From Nisaea acidiphila (GTDB lineage: Bacteria > Pseudomonadota > Alphaproteobacteria > Thalassobaculales > Thalassobaculaceae), in the NCBI RefSeq assembly GCF_024662015.1, contig NZ_CP102480.1, positions 902,501 to 966,500 of the forward strand: a DNA stretch of 64,000 bases, in the 5' to 3' direction. The position numbers and the translations under genes were made by a program. The notes beneath the pieces are model-generated. The model ran no database searches. It saw nothing but the letters and a program-made list of their open reading frames with translations, and was not told the origin of the DNA. This document shows, piece by piece, positions 44,730 through 54,441 of the stretch (position 1 is its first letter; every line of letters begins with the position of its first letter).

Positions 44730-46001
44730 TCATTGCACCAGCGGCGGCAGAACGAGAGGCTGGGCCGGCGCAGGAAATGCTTGCGGCACCGGTTCAACCG
44801 GCAAGGTCTCCTCCGGCAATGGCGCCGGTCGGTACCGCTCGGGCAGCTCGGTACCGTCCTTGTAGAGCAGCCAGCTATCCTGCCACTGCGTCAGAACGAA
44901 GTTCCGCTGCTTGAGCGCCAGCGCGAGTTGATCCGCATCGCCGTTTACCCAGACGTCCAGCAATGCCTCGTTACGGGATATCCGCAGCAATTCCCGGCGC
45001 GAGATTGACGAGATCTGCTCAAGCCCGTCGCGCACGTCGAGCCAGTATTCGAACGAGGAAACCGGCACCAGGACCGTAACCCGCGTCTCAAAGCCGGGGC
45101 TGATCAGATTTTCAGATTTCCAAGACTCCTGAATCTCGGTGCTCGCGGCCCTCGCGGCCGCGGAAAGCAGATCGCCTTGCGGGTCGCCGGGATCCGGTAC
45201 CACCGTGCGGATCAGCGACTGGCCGTCGGCTATCCCTCCGACATAGGTCAGGTTCAATTCGACGGCCTGAGTGCCGCCCTCCGCGCCAACGGTTCGGGCA
45301 TTCGCCACCACCGCCTGTGCCGCGCCGTAGCGCGCCGCGATCGCCTCAATCGCGTCGCGGTCGATCAGCACTGCCTGCACAGCGGTAATGTCCCTGATGT
45401 CCGCGAGATCGCCGTATGGCACCGTGATCGGCACCAGCCCGTCACCGAAACTCCGGTCCAGCCAGGCGGCGAGCCACGGACTCTCCTCTTCCCAGAGCAG
45501 CGGCTTTTGGCCGTCGTTATAGACCGGGAGAATCAGCACCGGGCGCGAGGCAACTTCGGCATAGCCCACACCGTAGGCCCCGAAATGCTGACGCACCGCC
45601 GCCGGATTGAAGCGGAAATTCAGCGAGCCGAGATAGCGGACGTCCGAGGTCCGCTCACGCGCGACTTCGTAACCGACCGTAAGCCCCACCAGCTCGTCGC
45701 TCGAGATCGGCGGCAACAGCGTTTGCTGCCCGGCAGGCACGAGACGGTCGACCAGACGGTCCCATGCCGTCCGGCGGCCCTCCATGATCGCCTGGGCCTG
45801 CGCTTCCGCAGCGGTCGCGGCCTGCACGTCGACGGCCACGCCTCGGATCTCGAAAACCCGGTCGACGTCCGATTGCGCCCGAACTCCTTCCGGCGTCACG
45901 CAGAGCAGCATTGCGCATGCCGCAAGCAACCGGACACAGACGACGCCGATTCTTCCCGCCGGCTGCCGTCCTGCAGCCGTTTTCGCTATCCGTTCGAACA
46001 T
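44730..46001 (-). CDS. DUF2066 domain-containing secreted protein
   Basis: A 423-residue protein. A signal peptide (VVCVRLLAACAMLLCVTPEGVRAQ) is followed by DVDRVFEIRGVAVDVQAATA and a DUF2066 body (AWDRLVDRLVP, LNFRFNPAAVRQHFGAYGVGYAEV). The C-terminal 40 residues are proline-rich. The family is found next to purM in many proteobacteria, and its function is unknown. I start at MFERIAKTAAG, preceded by GGAGAGTTCAGGG; a start 22 codons earlier lacks one and runs into the purM promoter area. It is divergent from purM. Confidence 0.82.
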   Translation of the reverse strand: MFERIAKTAAGRQPAGRIGVVCVRLLAACAMLLCVTPEGVRAQSDVDRVFEIRGVAVDVQAATAAEAQAQAIMEGRRTAWDRLVDRLVPAGQQTLLPPISSDELVGLTVGYEVARERTSDVRYLGSLNFRFNPAAVRQHFGAYGVGYAEVASRPVLILPVYNDGQKPLLWEEESPWLAAWLDRSFGDGLVPITVPYGDLADIRDITAVQAVLIDRDAIEAIAARYGAAQAVVANARTVGAEGGTQAVELNLTYVGGIADGQSLIRTVVPDPGDPQGDLLSAAARAASTEIQESWKSENLISPGFETRVTVLVPVSSFEYWLDVRDGLEQISSISRRELLRISRNEALLDVWVNGDADQLALALKQRNFVLTQWQDSWLLYKDGTELPERYRPAPLPEETLPVEPVPQAFPAPAQPLVLPPLVQ

Positions 46002-46112
46002 CCCTGAACTCTCCGGCCCGCGGCCAAATCCGCTTGCGGTCCAAGCGCCCCCGTCATAAACCCTCAACCGGGCAGAATGAAGGCACCCGGCACTGCCCGA
46101 CCCTTATACCGG

Positions 46113-47213
46113 ATGGCTGAGGAGGAGACCATAACAGGCCTCGACAGACCCAACCGCCCCCTCACCTACAAGGAAGCGGGCGTCGATATCGATGCGGCGG
46201 ACCGGCTGATCGACTTCATCAAGCCGCTCACCAAATCCACAATGCGTCCGGGCGCGGACGGTTCCATCGGCGGCTTCGGCGGCGTGTTCGATCCGAAGGC
46301 GGCCGGTTTCAATGATCCTGTCTTCGTCGCCGCGACGGACGGGGTCGGCACCAAGCTCCGCCTCGCCATCGATACCGGGAACTATTCCGGCGTCGGCACC
46401 GATCTCGTCGCGATGTGCGTGAACGATCTGGTCGTCCAGGGCGCAGAGCCGCTCTTCTTCCTCGACTATTACGCCACCGGCAAGCTCGATGTCGAAGCCG
46501 CGCGGACGGTCGTCGCCGGGATCGCCGAAGGCTGCCGCCAGTCCGGATGCGCGCTGATCGGCGGGGAAACCGCCGAGATGCCGGGCATGTACGAGGACGG
46601 GGATTTCGATCTCGCCGGATTCGCGGTCGGCGCGGCCGAGCGCGAGAACCTTATCCTTGAGCCGCGCGCGTCGGCCGGCGACATCATGCTCGGTCTCGCC
46701 TCCTCCGGCGTGCATTCCAACGGTTTCTCCCTGGTTCGGCGGATCGTCGACCGCTCGGGCCTCGGCTGGTCCGACCCGGCGCCGTTCGACAAGAGCCAGT
46801 CCCTCGGCGACGCGCTGCTGGCGCCGACCCGGATCTACGTCAAATCCTGCCTCGCGGCGCTCGCGACCGGCGGCGTCACCGGCTTCGCCCATATCACCGG
46901 CGGCGGCCTGCTCGACAATCCGCCGCGCTCCTACGCCGACACGATCGCGGCCGAGATCGATGTGACCACCTGGGATCTGCCCCCTGTCTTCCGCTGGCTG
47001 GCCGAGACTGGGGGCGTTCCGGCCTCGGAGCTCGCACGGACCTTCAATTGCGGTATCGGCATGACCGTGACCGTGTCCCCCGACAAGGTCGACGCCGTCA
47101 CCGAGGCGCTGAGCGCCGGTGGCGAAACCGTCTACCATATCGGCCGGCTGGTCGAGCGCGTCGACGGTGCGCCGTCCGTGACGCTGGAAGGGCTCGGGAC
47201 CTGGCCCGCGTGA
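46113..47213 (+). CDS. purM: Phosphoribosylformylglycinamidine cyclo-ligase (AIR synthetase)
   Basis: A 366-residue PurM. It closes the imidazole ring in purine synthesis, using ATP. Motifs: [16 protein letters not shown] at the start, [49 protein letters not shown] and [14 protein letters not shown] use [13 protein letters not shown] as start; an ATG 12 codons earlier is in frame but weaker. The stop overlaps the GTG of purN (GTGA), giving translational coupling. Confidence 0.96.
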   Translation: MAEEETITGLDRPNRPLTYKEAGVDIDAADRLIDFIKPLTKSTMRPGADGSIGGFGGVFDPKAAGFNDPVFVAATDGVGTKLRLAIDTGNYSGVGTDLVAMCVNDLVVQGAEPLFFLDYYATGKLDVEAARTVVAGIAEGCRQSGCALIGGETAEMPGMYEDGDFDLAGFAVGAAERENLILEPRASAGDIMLGLASSGVHSNGFSLVRRIVDRSGLGWSDPAPFDKSQSLGDALLAPTRIYVKSCLAALATGGVTGFAHITGGGLLDNPPRSYADTIAAEIDVTTWDLPPVFRWLAETGGVPASELARTFNCGIGMTVTVSPDKVDAVTEALSAGGETVYHIGRLVERVDGAPSVTLEGLGTWPA

Positions 47214-47875
47214 CCAGCAAGCTCAAGGTCGGCGTGCTCGTTTCGGGCAGCGGCAGCAATCTGCAGGCGCTGATCGATTCCTGCGCCGCTCCGGATCATC
47301 CGGCGGAGATCGTTACCGTGATCTCCAACCGGCCGGGGGTGAAGGCTCTCGAACGCGCCCGTAATGCCGGGATCGAGGCTGTGACGATCGATCACAAGAC
47401 CTTCGCCGACCGGACCGGTTTCGATGCGGAAATGCAGCGGGCACTCGATGCGGCCGGCGTCGAGTTCGTCTGCCTCGCCGGCTTCATGCGGCTGCTGACA
47501 ACCGAATTCGTCGAGCATTGGTCCGGACGGATGATCAACATCCATCCCTCGCTGCTGCCCGCCTTCAAGGGGCTCAACGTACAGCAGCGGGCGATCGATG
47601 CCGGTGCCCGCTTCTCCGGATGCACCGTGCATTTCGTAACCCCGGAGATGGATGTCGGCCCGATCATCCAACAGGCCGCGGTACCGATTCTCCAGGGCGA
47701 CAGCGCCGAGAGTCTCGCGGCGCGCATCCTCGAACAGGAGCACCGCATCTATCCGGGCAGCCTGCGCTGGATCGCCGAAGGCCGCGTGAAGATCGAGGGC
47801 GAGCGCGTGCTGCTCGACGGCGCCACGGCGCCATCCGCCTCCCTGCTCAACCCGGCACCCGACGCCGAGCGATAG
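47210..47875 (+). CDS. purN: Phosphoribosylglycinamide formyltransferase
   Basis: A 221-residue PurN. It formylates GAR with 10-formyl-THF. The N-terminal phosphate loop is [15 protein letters not shown]. The catalytic Asn-His-Asp set lies in [14 protein letters not shown] and [11 protein letters not shown]. The start is a GTG ([10 protein letters not shown]) overlapping the purM stop. The pair purM-purN is a conserved unit. The end carries a 15-residue extension rich in Ala and Pro. Confidence 0.96.
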   Translation: MTSKLKVGVLVSGSGSNLQALIDSCAAPDHPAEIVTVISNRPGVKALERARNAGIEAVTIDHKTFADRTGFDAEMQRALDAAGVEFVCLAGFMRLLTTEFVEHWSGRMINIHPSLLPAFKGLNVQQRAIDAGARFSGCTVHFVTPEMDVGPIIQQAAVPILQGDSAESLAARILEQEHRIYPGSLRWIAEGRVKIEGERVLLDGATAPSASLLNPAPDAER

Positions 47876-47879
47876 GGTC

Positions 47880-47908
47880 TTGGCGCTCCGGGCGCGGTGA
47901 TTTATACG
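47880..47908 (+). promoter_or_regulatory. Candidate promoter of the small oxidase-subunit gene
   Basis: TTGGCG at 47880-47885 and TATACG at 47903-47908 with a 17-bp spacer, right after the purN stop. The predicted leader of the downstream gene is about 50 nt. Confidence 0.5.
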
Positions 47909-47967
47909 TTTTCCTGAACAAACGACCCGGGCTGCGGGCCTGGCGGGGCAAAATTAGCGGAGGTGAT

Positions 47968-48105
47968 ATGGCTGCGAACAACGCATCGTCCGAAGGCGAA
48001 GTCCTTGAGCACAAGCAGAATTACGAGGGTTTCATCACCCTTCTGAAATGGTCGACCGTCAGTGTCATCATCCTGCTGATCCTGATGGCGATCTTCCTCG
48101 TCTGA
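47968..48105 (+). CDS. aa3-type cytochrome c oxidase subunit IV (COX4_pro_2)
   Basis: A 45-residue protein. EHKQNYEGFITLLKWSTVSV followed by a single membrane helix (IILLILMAIFLV) is the pattern of the alphaproteobacterial aa3-oxidase subunit IV seen in Paracoccus and Rhodobacter structures. In those it packs against the core subunits without redox centres. GCGGAGGTGAT gives a strong ribosome binding site. It is an isolated gene here, not in a cox operon, with its own promoter and terminator. Confidence 0.88.
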   Translation: MAANNASSEGEVLEHKQNYEGFITLLKWSTVSVIILLILMAIFLV

Positions 48106-48125
48106 CGGACCTCTGCTTCAGAATC

Positions 48126-48157
48126 AAAAAGGGCCGGTCGCACTGACCGGCCCTTTT
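48126..48157. terminator. Bidirectional terminator between the oxidase subunit gene and ndk
   Basis: GGGCCGGTC at 48131-48139 and GACCGGCCC at 48145-48153 form a 9-bp GC stem with a 5-base loop. AAAAA precedes and TTTT follows it, so it can end transcripts arriving from both sides: the oxidase subunit gene (plus) and ndk (minus). Confidence 0.93.
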
Positions 48158-48176
48158 CGTTTGCCTGAGATCAGGA

Positions 48177-48599
<423 letters not shown>

Positions 48600-48663
48600 C
48601 GTGTCTCTCTTCTGGTTCCGCAGAACAGCCGGAGCCGCCCGCGAGATGCGATTGAAACTGGAC

Positions 48664-48717
48664 GGGCGCAAATGCGCCCGGCGCGCGCCTTATAGCGGGG
48701 GGAACCGGGCGGGGCAA
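48664..48717 (-). promoter_or_regulatory. ndk promoter with palindrome at the transcript start
   Basis: On the minus strand TTGCCC (48717-48712) and TATAAG (48694-48689) are 17 bp apart. Immediately downstream, around the expected start of transcription, lies the palindrome GGGCGCA-AA-TGCGCCC (48664-48679). The predicted leader is about 80 nt. The dyad could be an operator or a 5' hairpin protecting the mRNA. Confidence 0.55.
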
Positions 48718-48736
48718 GCCGCCCGGTCTGCCACGG

Positions 48737-49954
48737 TCAGCCGCGGCGTTTGGCGACGGCGCGCTCAATCCGCTCCAGAGCCTCCGTCAGGATCGAACGG
48801 GGACAGGCGATGTTGATGCGCTCAAAGCCATCGCCTTCGGAACCGAAGACATAGCCTTCGTCGAAGAGGACCTTAACTTCCTCGTGCATCATTGCTTCAA
48901 GCTCAAGTTTGTCGAGGCCGAGGCCACGGCAATCGAGCCAGACGAGATAGGTGCCTTCCGGATGGATCACCTTGATCTCCGGAATACGCTCGGCGACGAA
49001 GCTCTCAAGAAAGTTCGCGTTTTCGCTCAGGTAATCGAGCACCTGGGAAAGCCACTCCTCGCCCTCGTTGTAGGCTGCCTTGGTCGCCTCGAGCCCGAAG
49101 GTGTTCATCCCGCCGATCCCGGAGGCGCCGATCTCCTTCACCAGCGCTTTGCGATGCGCCTCGTTGGAGACGATCATGTTCGAGGTGTGCAGGCCGGCGA
49201 GATTGAAGGTCTTGGACGGCGCCGTGCAGACCACGGAATTGTCCATGAACTCCCGTCCGAGCTTGCCGTAAGGCACGAAGGTGGAGCCGTTAAGCATCAG
49301 GTCGCCATGGATCTCGTCCGCGATGACGACAACGCCGTGCTTGTTGCAGATCTCGCCGAGGCGGCGCAGTTCCCCCTCGGTCCAGACCCGGCCGACCGGA
49401 TTGTGCGGGCTGCAGAGGATCAACAGCTTGGTCTTCGGATCCGCCGCCTTCGCCTCCAGGTCGTCGAAATCCATCCGGTAGACACCGTTCTCCATCACCA
49501 GCGAATTGGAGACGACCTCGCGGCCGTTATTCTCGATCGCGTAGGTAAACGGGTAATAGACGGGGCGCTGGATCAGCACCTTGTCGCCGGGCTCGCTGAG
49601 CGCCCGGACCAGCAGGTTCAGGGCCGGAACGACGCCGGGCGTATTGACGATCCAGTCGGGATCGACCTTCCAACCGTGACGGCGCTCCATCCATGAGGTG
49701 ACCGCCTCGTTGTAATCGGGCGTGCGCACGACATAGCCGAAGATCGGATGGTCGATCCGCTTGCGCATCGCATCCAGGATCGGCTGCGCGACCGGAAAAT
49801 CCATATCGGCGACCCACATCGGCAGGGTGCGATCCTCACCGAGATCCGGGTCGGTTCCCTCCCAAAGCTCGCGCTTGTCGCCCCGCCAGTAGATCTGCCA
49901 TTTAACGGAGTGGGTACCGGTGCGCCGGATTTCCTGATCGAAGTCGTATTTCAC
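48737..49954 (-). CDS. patB: PatB/MalY-type PLP aminotransferase (C-S lyase)
   Basis: A 405-residue fold-type I PLP enzyme. The conserved lysine is in APSKTFNLAGLHTSN, and CSPHNPVGRVW and IADEIHGDLML are the family motifs. The N-terminal LPMWVADMDFPVAQPI is characteristic of the MalY/PatB branch, which cleaves cystathionine and related C-S bonds, sometimes with a transaminase side activity. I take the GTG (VKYDFDQEIRRTG) seven bases after GGAG; longer in-frame starts reach into holC. Substrate is inferred from the subfamily only. Confidence 0.9.
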   Translation of the reverse strand: MKYDFDQEIRRTGTHSVKWQIYWRGDKRELWEGTDPDLGEDRTLPMWVADMDFPVAQPILDAMRKRIDHPIFGYVVRTPDYNEAVTSWMERRHGWKVDPDWIVNTPGVVPALNLLVRALSEPGDKVLIQRPVYYPFTYAIENNGREVVSNSLVMENGVYRMDFDDLEAKAADPKTKLLILCSPHNPVGRVWTEGELRRLGEICNKHGVVVIADEIHGDLMLNGSTFVPYGKLGREFMDNSVVCTAPSKTFNLAGLHTSNMIVSNEAHRKALVKEIGASGIGGMNTFGLEATKAAYNEGEEWLSQVLDYLSENANFLESFVAERIPEIKVIHPEGTYLVWLDCRGLGLDKLELEAMMHEEVKVLFDEGYVFGSEGDGFERINIACPRSILTEALERIERAVAKRRG

Positions 49955-49994
49955 CTGTTGCTCCAGGGTTTCAGGTTGTCGGTTTCGCCGGCGC

Positions 49995-50444
49995 TCAGCC
50001 GGCCTTTTCCCATCCGCCGGCATCCGTCTGCCGCCAATAGGCAAGCGTATGTCCGGCGTCCTTGTATTCCTTCCAGCGGCCCCGCGCCGCCGCCACCGCA
50101 TCGTCGTTGCGGCCGTCGAACAGCTCGAACACCCGTTCGAATTCCCCGACCTTCTCCGAAACGGCACCGTCCGTCAGGAACAGAAAGCGCGCGCCGTTCG
50201 GGTTTTCGTCTTCCGTCGTCAGCCAGATCGGCTGCTCCTCCGGATGCCCGTCCTTCTCGCTGCCATGCGGCAGCCAGCTGTCCGGGTCGTAAGACCAGAG
50301 ATGCCCGTTCAGGTTCGCAACCCGCTCCTCGCTCGACGCCATCACGACCACGCGCGCCTCCGCCTGAAGCGACTTTTCAAGCAGCTTCGGCAGAGCCCAT
50401 TCCAGGGGACGCGCGGTCAAGTGGTAGAAGTTGATGTCGGTCAT
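49995..50444 (-). CDS. holC: DNA polymerase III chi subunit
   Basis: A 149-residue HolC. It starts MTDINFYHLTARPLEWALPK and contains VVVMASSEERVANLNGHLW and the end segment HTLAYWRQTDAGGWEKAG, all typical. In the clamp-loader complex chi binds single-strand binding protein. An alternative ATG at 50465 overlaps the pepA stop (TGATG) and has GAGG four bases upstream, so it may be used; the shorter start gives the usual family N-terminus. It is downstream of pepA, the usual order. Confidence 0.92.
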   Translation of the reverse strand: MTDINFYHLTARPLEWALPKLLEKSLQAEARVVVMASSEERVANLNGHLWSYDPDSWLPHGSEKDGHPEEQPIWLTTEDENPNGARFLFLTDGAVSEKVGEFERVFELFDGRNDDAVAAARGRWKEYKDAGHTLAYWRQTDAGGWEKAG

Positions 50445-50464
50445 CGCGGGAATCGGCAGGCCCA

Positions 50465-51952
50465 TCAGGCCTCGTAGTTCGCCCGGACCATCTCGTCGAG
50501 CAGACGGACGCCCCAGCCGGTGCCGCCTTTCGGAACGGTCGCCGAAGGCTTGGAAGACCAGGCCATCCCGGCAATGTCCATATGGACCCAGGGCAGCTTG
50601 TTGACGAAGCGCTCGAGGAAACAGGCGGCCGTGATGCTGCCGCCCCAGCGGGCGCCGGCGTTCTTCACGTCGGCGATGTCGCTGTCCATCATCTTGTTGT
50701 ACTCCTCGCCAAGCGGCATCCGCCAGATCTTCTCGCCGGACGCCTTAGAGGCGGCTTCGAGCTTTTCGACCAGCTCGTCGCTGTTCGAGAAATAGCCGCA
50801 ATTGACCTGCCCGAGCGCCACCATCATGGCCCCGGTAAGGGTCGCCAGATCGAGCATGAACTGGGGCTTGAAGCGCTCCTGCGTGTACCAGAGCGCATCG
50901 GCCAGCACGAGCCGGCCCTCGGCGTCCGTATTGATGATCTCGATGGTCTGGCCGGACATGGATGTCACCACGTCGCCCGGCCGCTGGGCATTGCCGTCGG
51001 GCATGTTCTCGACCAGACCGACGACGCCGATGACGTTCGCTTTCGCCTTGCGGCCGGCGAGCGCCTTCATCAGGCCGACGACCGTCGCCGAGCCGCCCAT
51101 GTCCCATTTCATGTCTTCCATACCGCCGGCCGGCTTCAGGGAAATGCCACCGGTATCGAAGCAGACGCCCTTGCCGACGAAAGCGATCGGCTGCTGCCTC
51201 TTCGGCCCGCCCTCCCAGCGCATGATCACGAGACGGCTTTCCCGCTCGGAGCCCTGACCGACGCCGAGCAGCGCGCCCATGCCGAGCTTGGCCATCTGCT
51301 TCTCGTCCAGCACCTCGACCTTGAGACCGAGATCTTTCAGCTCCTCGCAGCGTTTTGCGTAGGAAACCGGATAGAGAACGTTCGGCGGTTCGCTGACGAG
51401 ATCGCGGGCGAGGAAGACGCCCTCGGCAATCGCTTCCAGGGCGACGAAAGCCTTTTTCGCCGCCGTACTCTCGCCGGTCATGACCGTCAATTTCTGCAGC
51501 GCCGGCTTGTCGTCCTTTTTCAGCGTGGTCCTGTATTTGTCGAACCGGTAGGTCCGCAGCAGGCCGCCGAATGCCAGCCGCGCCGCGCGCGCCGCGGTGC
51601 CTTCATCGTCGAGGCCGCTCTCGCTGTGCGGCTCTAACAGGACGGAGACTTCCTTGTCGCCGGCGCCCAGAATCGCCGCCACGATCGAGCCGCCCGCATT
51701 CTCGCACCAGAGCTCGTCGATATCGCCGCCGTCGCCGAGGCCATAGAGAAGCACCGTGCCGGTCTCGCCGAAGACCGAAAGGGTCTGCTTCGCCTTGCCG
51801 GTGAATTTGTTGGCCTTCATCGCCCGGGAAAGCAGCCCGCCGAGCTGTTCGTCCAGTTCCGCCCCGAGCGGCAGCAGCTTGCCGCCGTCCATCACTCCGA
51901 CAACGACCGCACCCTTTTTCGGCAAGGCCGGCTTCTGAAACCCGATCTTCAT
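50465..51952 (-). CDS. pepA: Leucyl aminopeptidase
   Basis: A 495-residue M17 aminopeptidase. The C-terminal catalytic domain has VGKGVCFDTGGISLKPA, KWDMGGSATV and NTDAEGRLVLADAL, which hold the two-metal site and the catalytic residues; the LDLATLTGAM and GGSITAACFLERFV segments complete the core. It is a hexameric cytosolic peptidase in known members. The ATG is preceded by GACGGGAGAGA. It is divergent from lptF and leads a pair with holC. Confidence 0.96.
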   Translation of the reverse strand: MKIGFQKPALPKKGAVVVGVMDGGKLLPLGAELDEQLGGLLSRAMKANKFTGKAKQTLSVFGETGTVLLYGLGDGGDIDELWCENAGGSIVAAILGAGDKEVSVLLEPHSESGLDDEGTAARAARLAFGGLLRTYRFDKYRTTLKKDDKPALQKLTVMTGESTAAKKAFVALEAIAEGVFLARDLVSEPPNVLYPVSYAKRCEELKDLGLKVEVLDEKQMAKLGMGALLGVGQGSERESRLVIMRWEGGPKRQQPIAFVGKGVCFDTGGISLKPAGGMEDMKWDMGGSATVVGLMKALAGRKAKANVIGVVGLVENMPDGNAQRPGDVVTSMSGQTIEIINTDAEGRLVLADALWYTQERFKPQFMLDLATLTGAMMVALGQVNCGYFSNSDELVEKLEAASKASGEKIWRMPLGEEYNKMMDSDIADVKNAGARWGGSITAACFLERFVNKLPWVHMDIAGMAWSSKPSATVPKGGTGWGVRLLDEMVRANYEA

Positions 51953-52103
51953 TCCGATTCTCTCCCGTCCAGGTCAGCATTCCGCACGACGGCCGCCGGT
52001 CCGGGACCGGCGCGGAAATGCGCGGCAGACGCTGCGCCACCGCGTACCGTAACGTGCTCGGGGAACAAGCCTGTGATGCTTCACATCCTGATTAAGTTCG
52101 TGA

Positions 52104-52131
52104 TTGGAAACACTTGAAACATCGCTATCAT
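52104..52131 (+). promoter_or_regulatory. Candidate promoter of the lptF operon
   Basis: TTGGAA at 52104-52109 and TATCAT at 52126-52131 are separated by 16 bp. The leader to the lptF ATG would be about 85 nt and includes the inverted repeat GCCGGAGC-G-GCTCCGGC at 52163-52179. Confidence 0.5.
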
Positions 52132-52221
52132 GCGCCTTTAAACGCGGGTAGCGCAAGGACCCGCCGGAGCGGCTCCGGCCGAACGGAACAATCCAGCCAG
52201 ACGGGCCAGCCAAACGGGACC

Positions 52222-53346
52222 ATGAGGATCGACCGCTACGTCATTCGCCAGATCTTGGCCGCGATGATTATCGTGGTGGTCTCGCTGACCTGCGTAATCT
52301 GGCTGAGCCAGTCCCTGCGCTTCATCGACATGATCGTCAACCGCGGCCTGCCGCTGGCAACCTTCATCTATTTCACAGTACTGCTCATGCCGACCTGGCT
52401 GTCGCTGGTGCTGCCGATCGCCTGCTTCGCAGCGACCATGTTCGTCTACAGCCGGATGTCCGGCGATCGTGAGCTCGTCGTGCTGACCGCGTCAGGTCTC
52501 GGTCCGCTCGGTCTCGCCCGCCCGGCGATCGTCGTCGCGCTTGTCGTGACGGCCCTCGGCTACCTGCTCAGCCTCTATCTCGTGCCGATCTCCTATCGCG
52601 GCTTCAAGGAGCTGCAGTTCCAGATCCGGCACAATTACACGAACGTGCTCCTGCGCGAGGGCGTCTTCAATTCGATGGGGGACGATGTCACCGTCTTCGT
52701 CCGTGCCCGCCAGCCGAACGGCGACCTTTCGGGCATCATCGTGCAGGACGACCGGGAAGCCGATGAGTCCGTGACGCTGCTGGCAGAAAGCGGCGCCCTG
52801 ATCCTCGACCGGGGCAGCCCGCGCGTGCTGATGGTCAACGGTAACCGTCAGGCAAAAAACAACCAGACCGGCCGCATCAACATCCTCTATTTCGACCGCT
52901 ACACGGTCGATCTCGGAGGTCTGCAGGAAGCGGTCCAGCGCACCGCCCGCGACCAGAACGAACTATTCGTCGACGAGTTGCTCAATCCGACGGAACGGAT
53001 CACGCAAGAGCGAAATTTCGGCAAATATATCGCAGAGGGACATAGCCGGCTGGTGACCCCGCTTCTCGGGCTTGCACTCCCCTTGATCGGACTTGTGGTG
53101 GTTCTGCGCGGCGAGTTCAGCCGGCGCGGACGAAACTCCCGGCTCGTCGCGGCGGTCCTTCTTGTCGGCCTCGTGCAGGCCGCGGTACTGGGCTCGAAAT
53201 ACTCGGCCGCAAAAGAGCTGAGTCTGCTGCCTTTGATGTATAGCGCCGCTATCGTTCCCATCCTCGTTTGCCTGATCCTGCTCGCACGTCAGCGTATGCG
53301 CCGCCCGCGCTCCGGCACCATCCCCACGGAAGGAACGCCGGCATGA
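52222..53346 (+). CDS. lptF: LPS export system permease LptF
   Basis: A 374-residue inner-membrane protein with the LptF/LptG (YjgP/YjgQ) layout: three N-terminal membrane helices, a large periplasmic beta-jellyroll domain (about 130-265) and three C-terminal helices. It starts MRIDRYVIRQILAAMIIVVV. With LptG and the ATPase LptB it lifts LPS out of the inner membrane. The ATG follows ACGGGACC, a weak ribosome binding site. The stop overlaps the lptG start (ATGA). Confidence 0.93.
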   Translation: MRIDRYVIRQILAAMIIVVVSLTCVIWLSQSLRFIDMIVNRGLPLATFIYFTVLLMPTWLSLVLPIACFAATMFVYSRMSGDRELVVLTASGLGPLGLARPAIVVALVVTALGYLLSLYLVPISYRGFKELQFQIRHNYTNVLLREGVFNSMGDDVTVFVRARQPNGDLSGIIVQDDREADESVTLLAESGALILDRGSPRVLMVNGNRQAKNNQTGRINILYFDRYTVDLGGLQEAVQRTARDQNELFVDELLNPTERITQERNFGKYIAEGHSRLVTPLLGLALPLIGLVVVLRGEFSRRGRNSRLVAAVLLVGLVQAAVLGSKYSAAKELSLLPLMYSAAIVPILVCLILLARQRMRRPRSGTIPTEGTPA

Positions 53347-54437
53347 AGCTCTCGGGGACTCTCTCGCTCTATTTCGGCAAGCAGTTCCTGTTATGGGTGC
53401 TCGGGACCTTTCTGGCGATCATGGCCATCGTCTATCTGCTCGATTCCATCGAACTGCTGCGCCGCGGGGCGGACCGGGAGGCGGCCACCCTGACCCTGAT
53501 GCTGCAGATGGCGGCCCTGAAAGCCCCGCAGATGGGCCAGACAATCCTGCCTTTCGCGACCCTCTTCGGCGCGATGCTCGCTTTCACGCGGATGACACGG
53601 ACCAATGAGCTGGTTGTCGCCCGGGCGGCGGGCGTCTCCGTCTGGCAGTTCCTGCTGCCGGCGCTGACCATCGCGTTCCTGATCGGCGTCTTCAAAATCG
53701 CCGTCTTCAACCCGGTCTCGTCAGTGATGACGGCAAAATACGAGGCGCTGGAGAACAAGGTCCTGCGCGACAAGGGCAACTTCATGGCCCTCACCGATGG
53801 TGGCCTCTGGCTGCGGGAGCGCACCAGCACCGGGCATTTCGTCCTGCACGCAACGGGTGTCGCGGCGGACGGCGCAAGCCTCTCCGGCCTCACCATCCTG
53901 TTCTTTCAGGGAGAGGACAGGTTCGAGGCCCGTGTCGATGCTGCGGAAGCGACGCTCAGAACCGGTTTCTGGGAAATGTACAACGCGGTGCTGACGACCA
54001 AGAGCGCGATCCCGGAAGCGCGCGAGGTCTACCGCCTTCCGACCGCCCTCACCTTGGAAAACATTCAGGACAGCTTTTCCCCGCCAGAAACCATGTCCTT
54101 CTGGGAACTCCCGCGCTTTATCTCAATCCTGGAGAGCGCGGGCTTTTCAGCGGTCCGCCATAGGCTCTACTGGCACGCTCTGCTGGCTTCGCCGCTGCTG
54201 CTGTGCGCCATGGTCCTGATCGCAGCCACCTTTTCTCTCCGGCTGACCCGGCGGGGCGGTACGCTGGTCTGGGTCAGCGCCGGACTCTTCTCCGGTTTCT
54301 TTCTCTATTTCGCGTCCGATCTGGTCTTCGCCCTCGGACTATCGGCCCGTATTCCGGAGGTTCTTGCCGCCTGGACTCCGGCCACCGTCACGGCACTTCT
54401 CGGATGTGCCAGCCTGCTGCATCTTGAGGATGGCTGA
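53343..54437 (+). CDS. lptG: LPS export system permease LptG
   Basis: A 364-residue paralogue of LptF with the same six-helix plus periplasmic-domain layout. Start MKLSGTLSLYFGKQFLLWVL overlaps the lptF stop. QMGQTILPFATLFGAMLAFTR is the coupling-helix region that contacts LptB. The periplasmic domain (about 145-260) receives LPS before LptC/LptA. Translation is coupled to lptF, which suits their 1:1 heterodimer. Confidence 0.93.
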   Translation: MKLSGTLSLYFGKQFLLWVLGTFLAIMAIVYLLDSIELLRRGADREAATLTLMLQMAALKAPQMGQTILPFATLFGAMLAFTRMTRTNELVVARAAGVSVWQFLLPALTIAFLIGVFKIAVFNPVSSVMTAKYEALENKVLRDKGNFMALTDGGLWLRERTSTGHFVLHATGVAADGASLSGLTILFFQGEDRFEARVDAAEATLRTGFWEMYNAVLTTKSAIPEAREVYRLPTALTLENIQDSFSPPETMSFWELPRFISILESAGFSAVRHRLYWHALLASPLLLCAMVLIAATFSLRLTRRGGTLVWVSAGLFSGFFLYFASDLVFALGLSARIPEVLAAWTPATVTALLGCASLLHLEDG

Positions 54438-54441
54438 CCGC

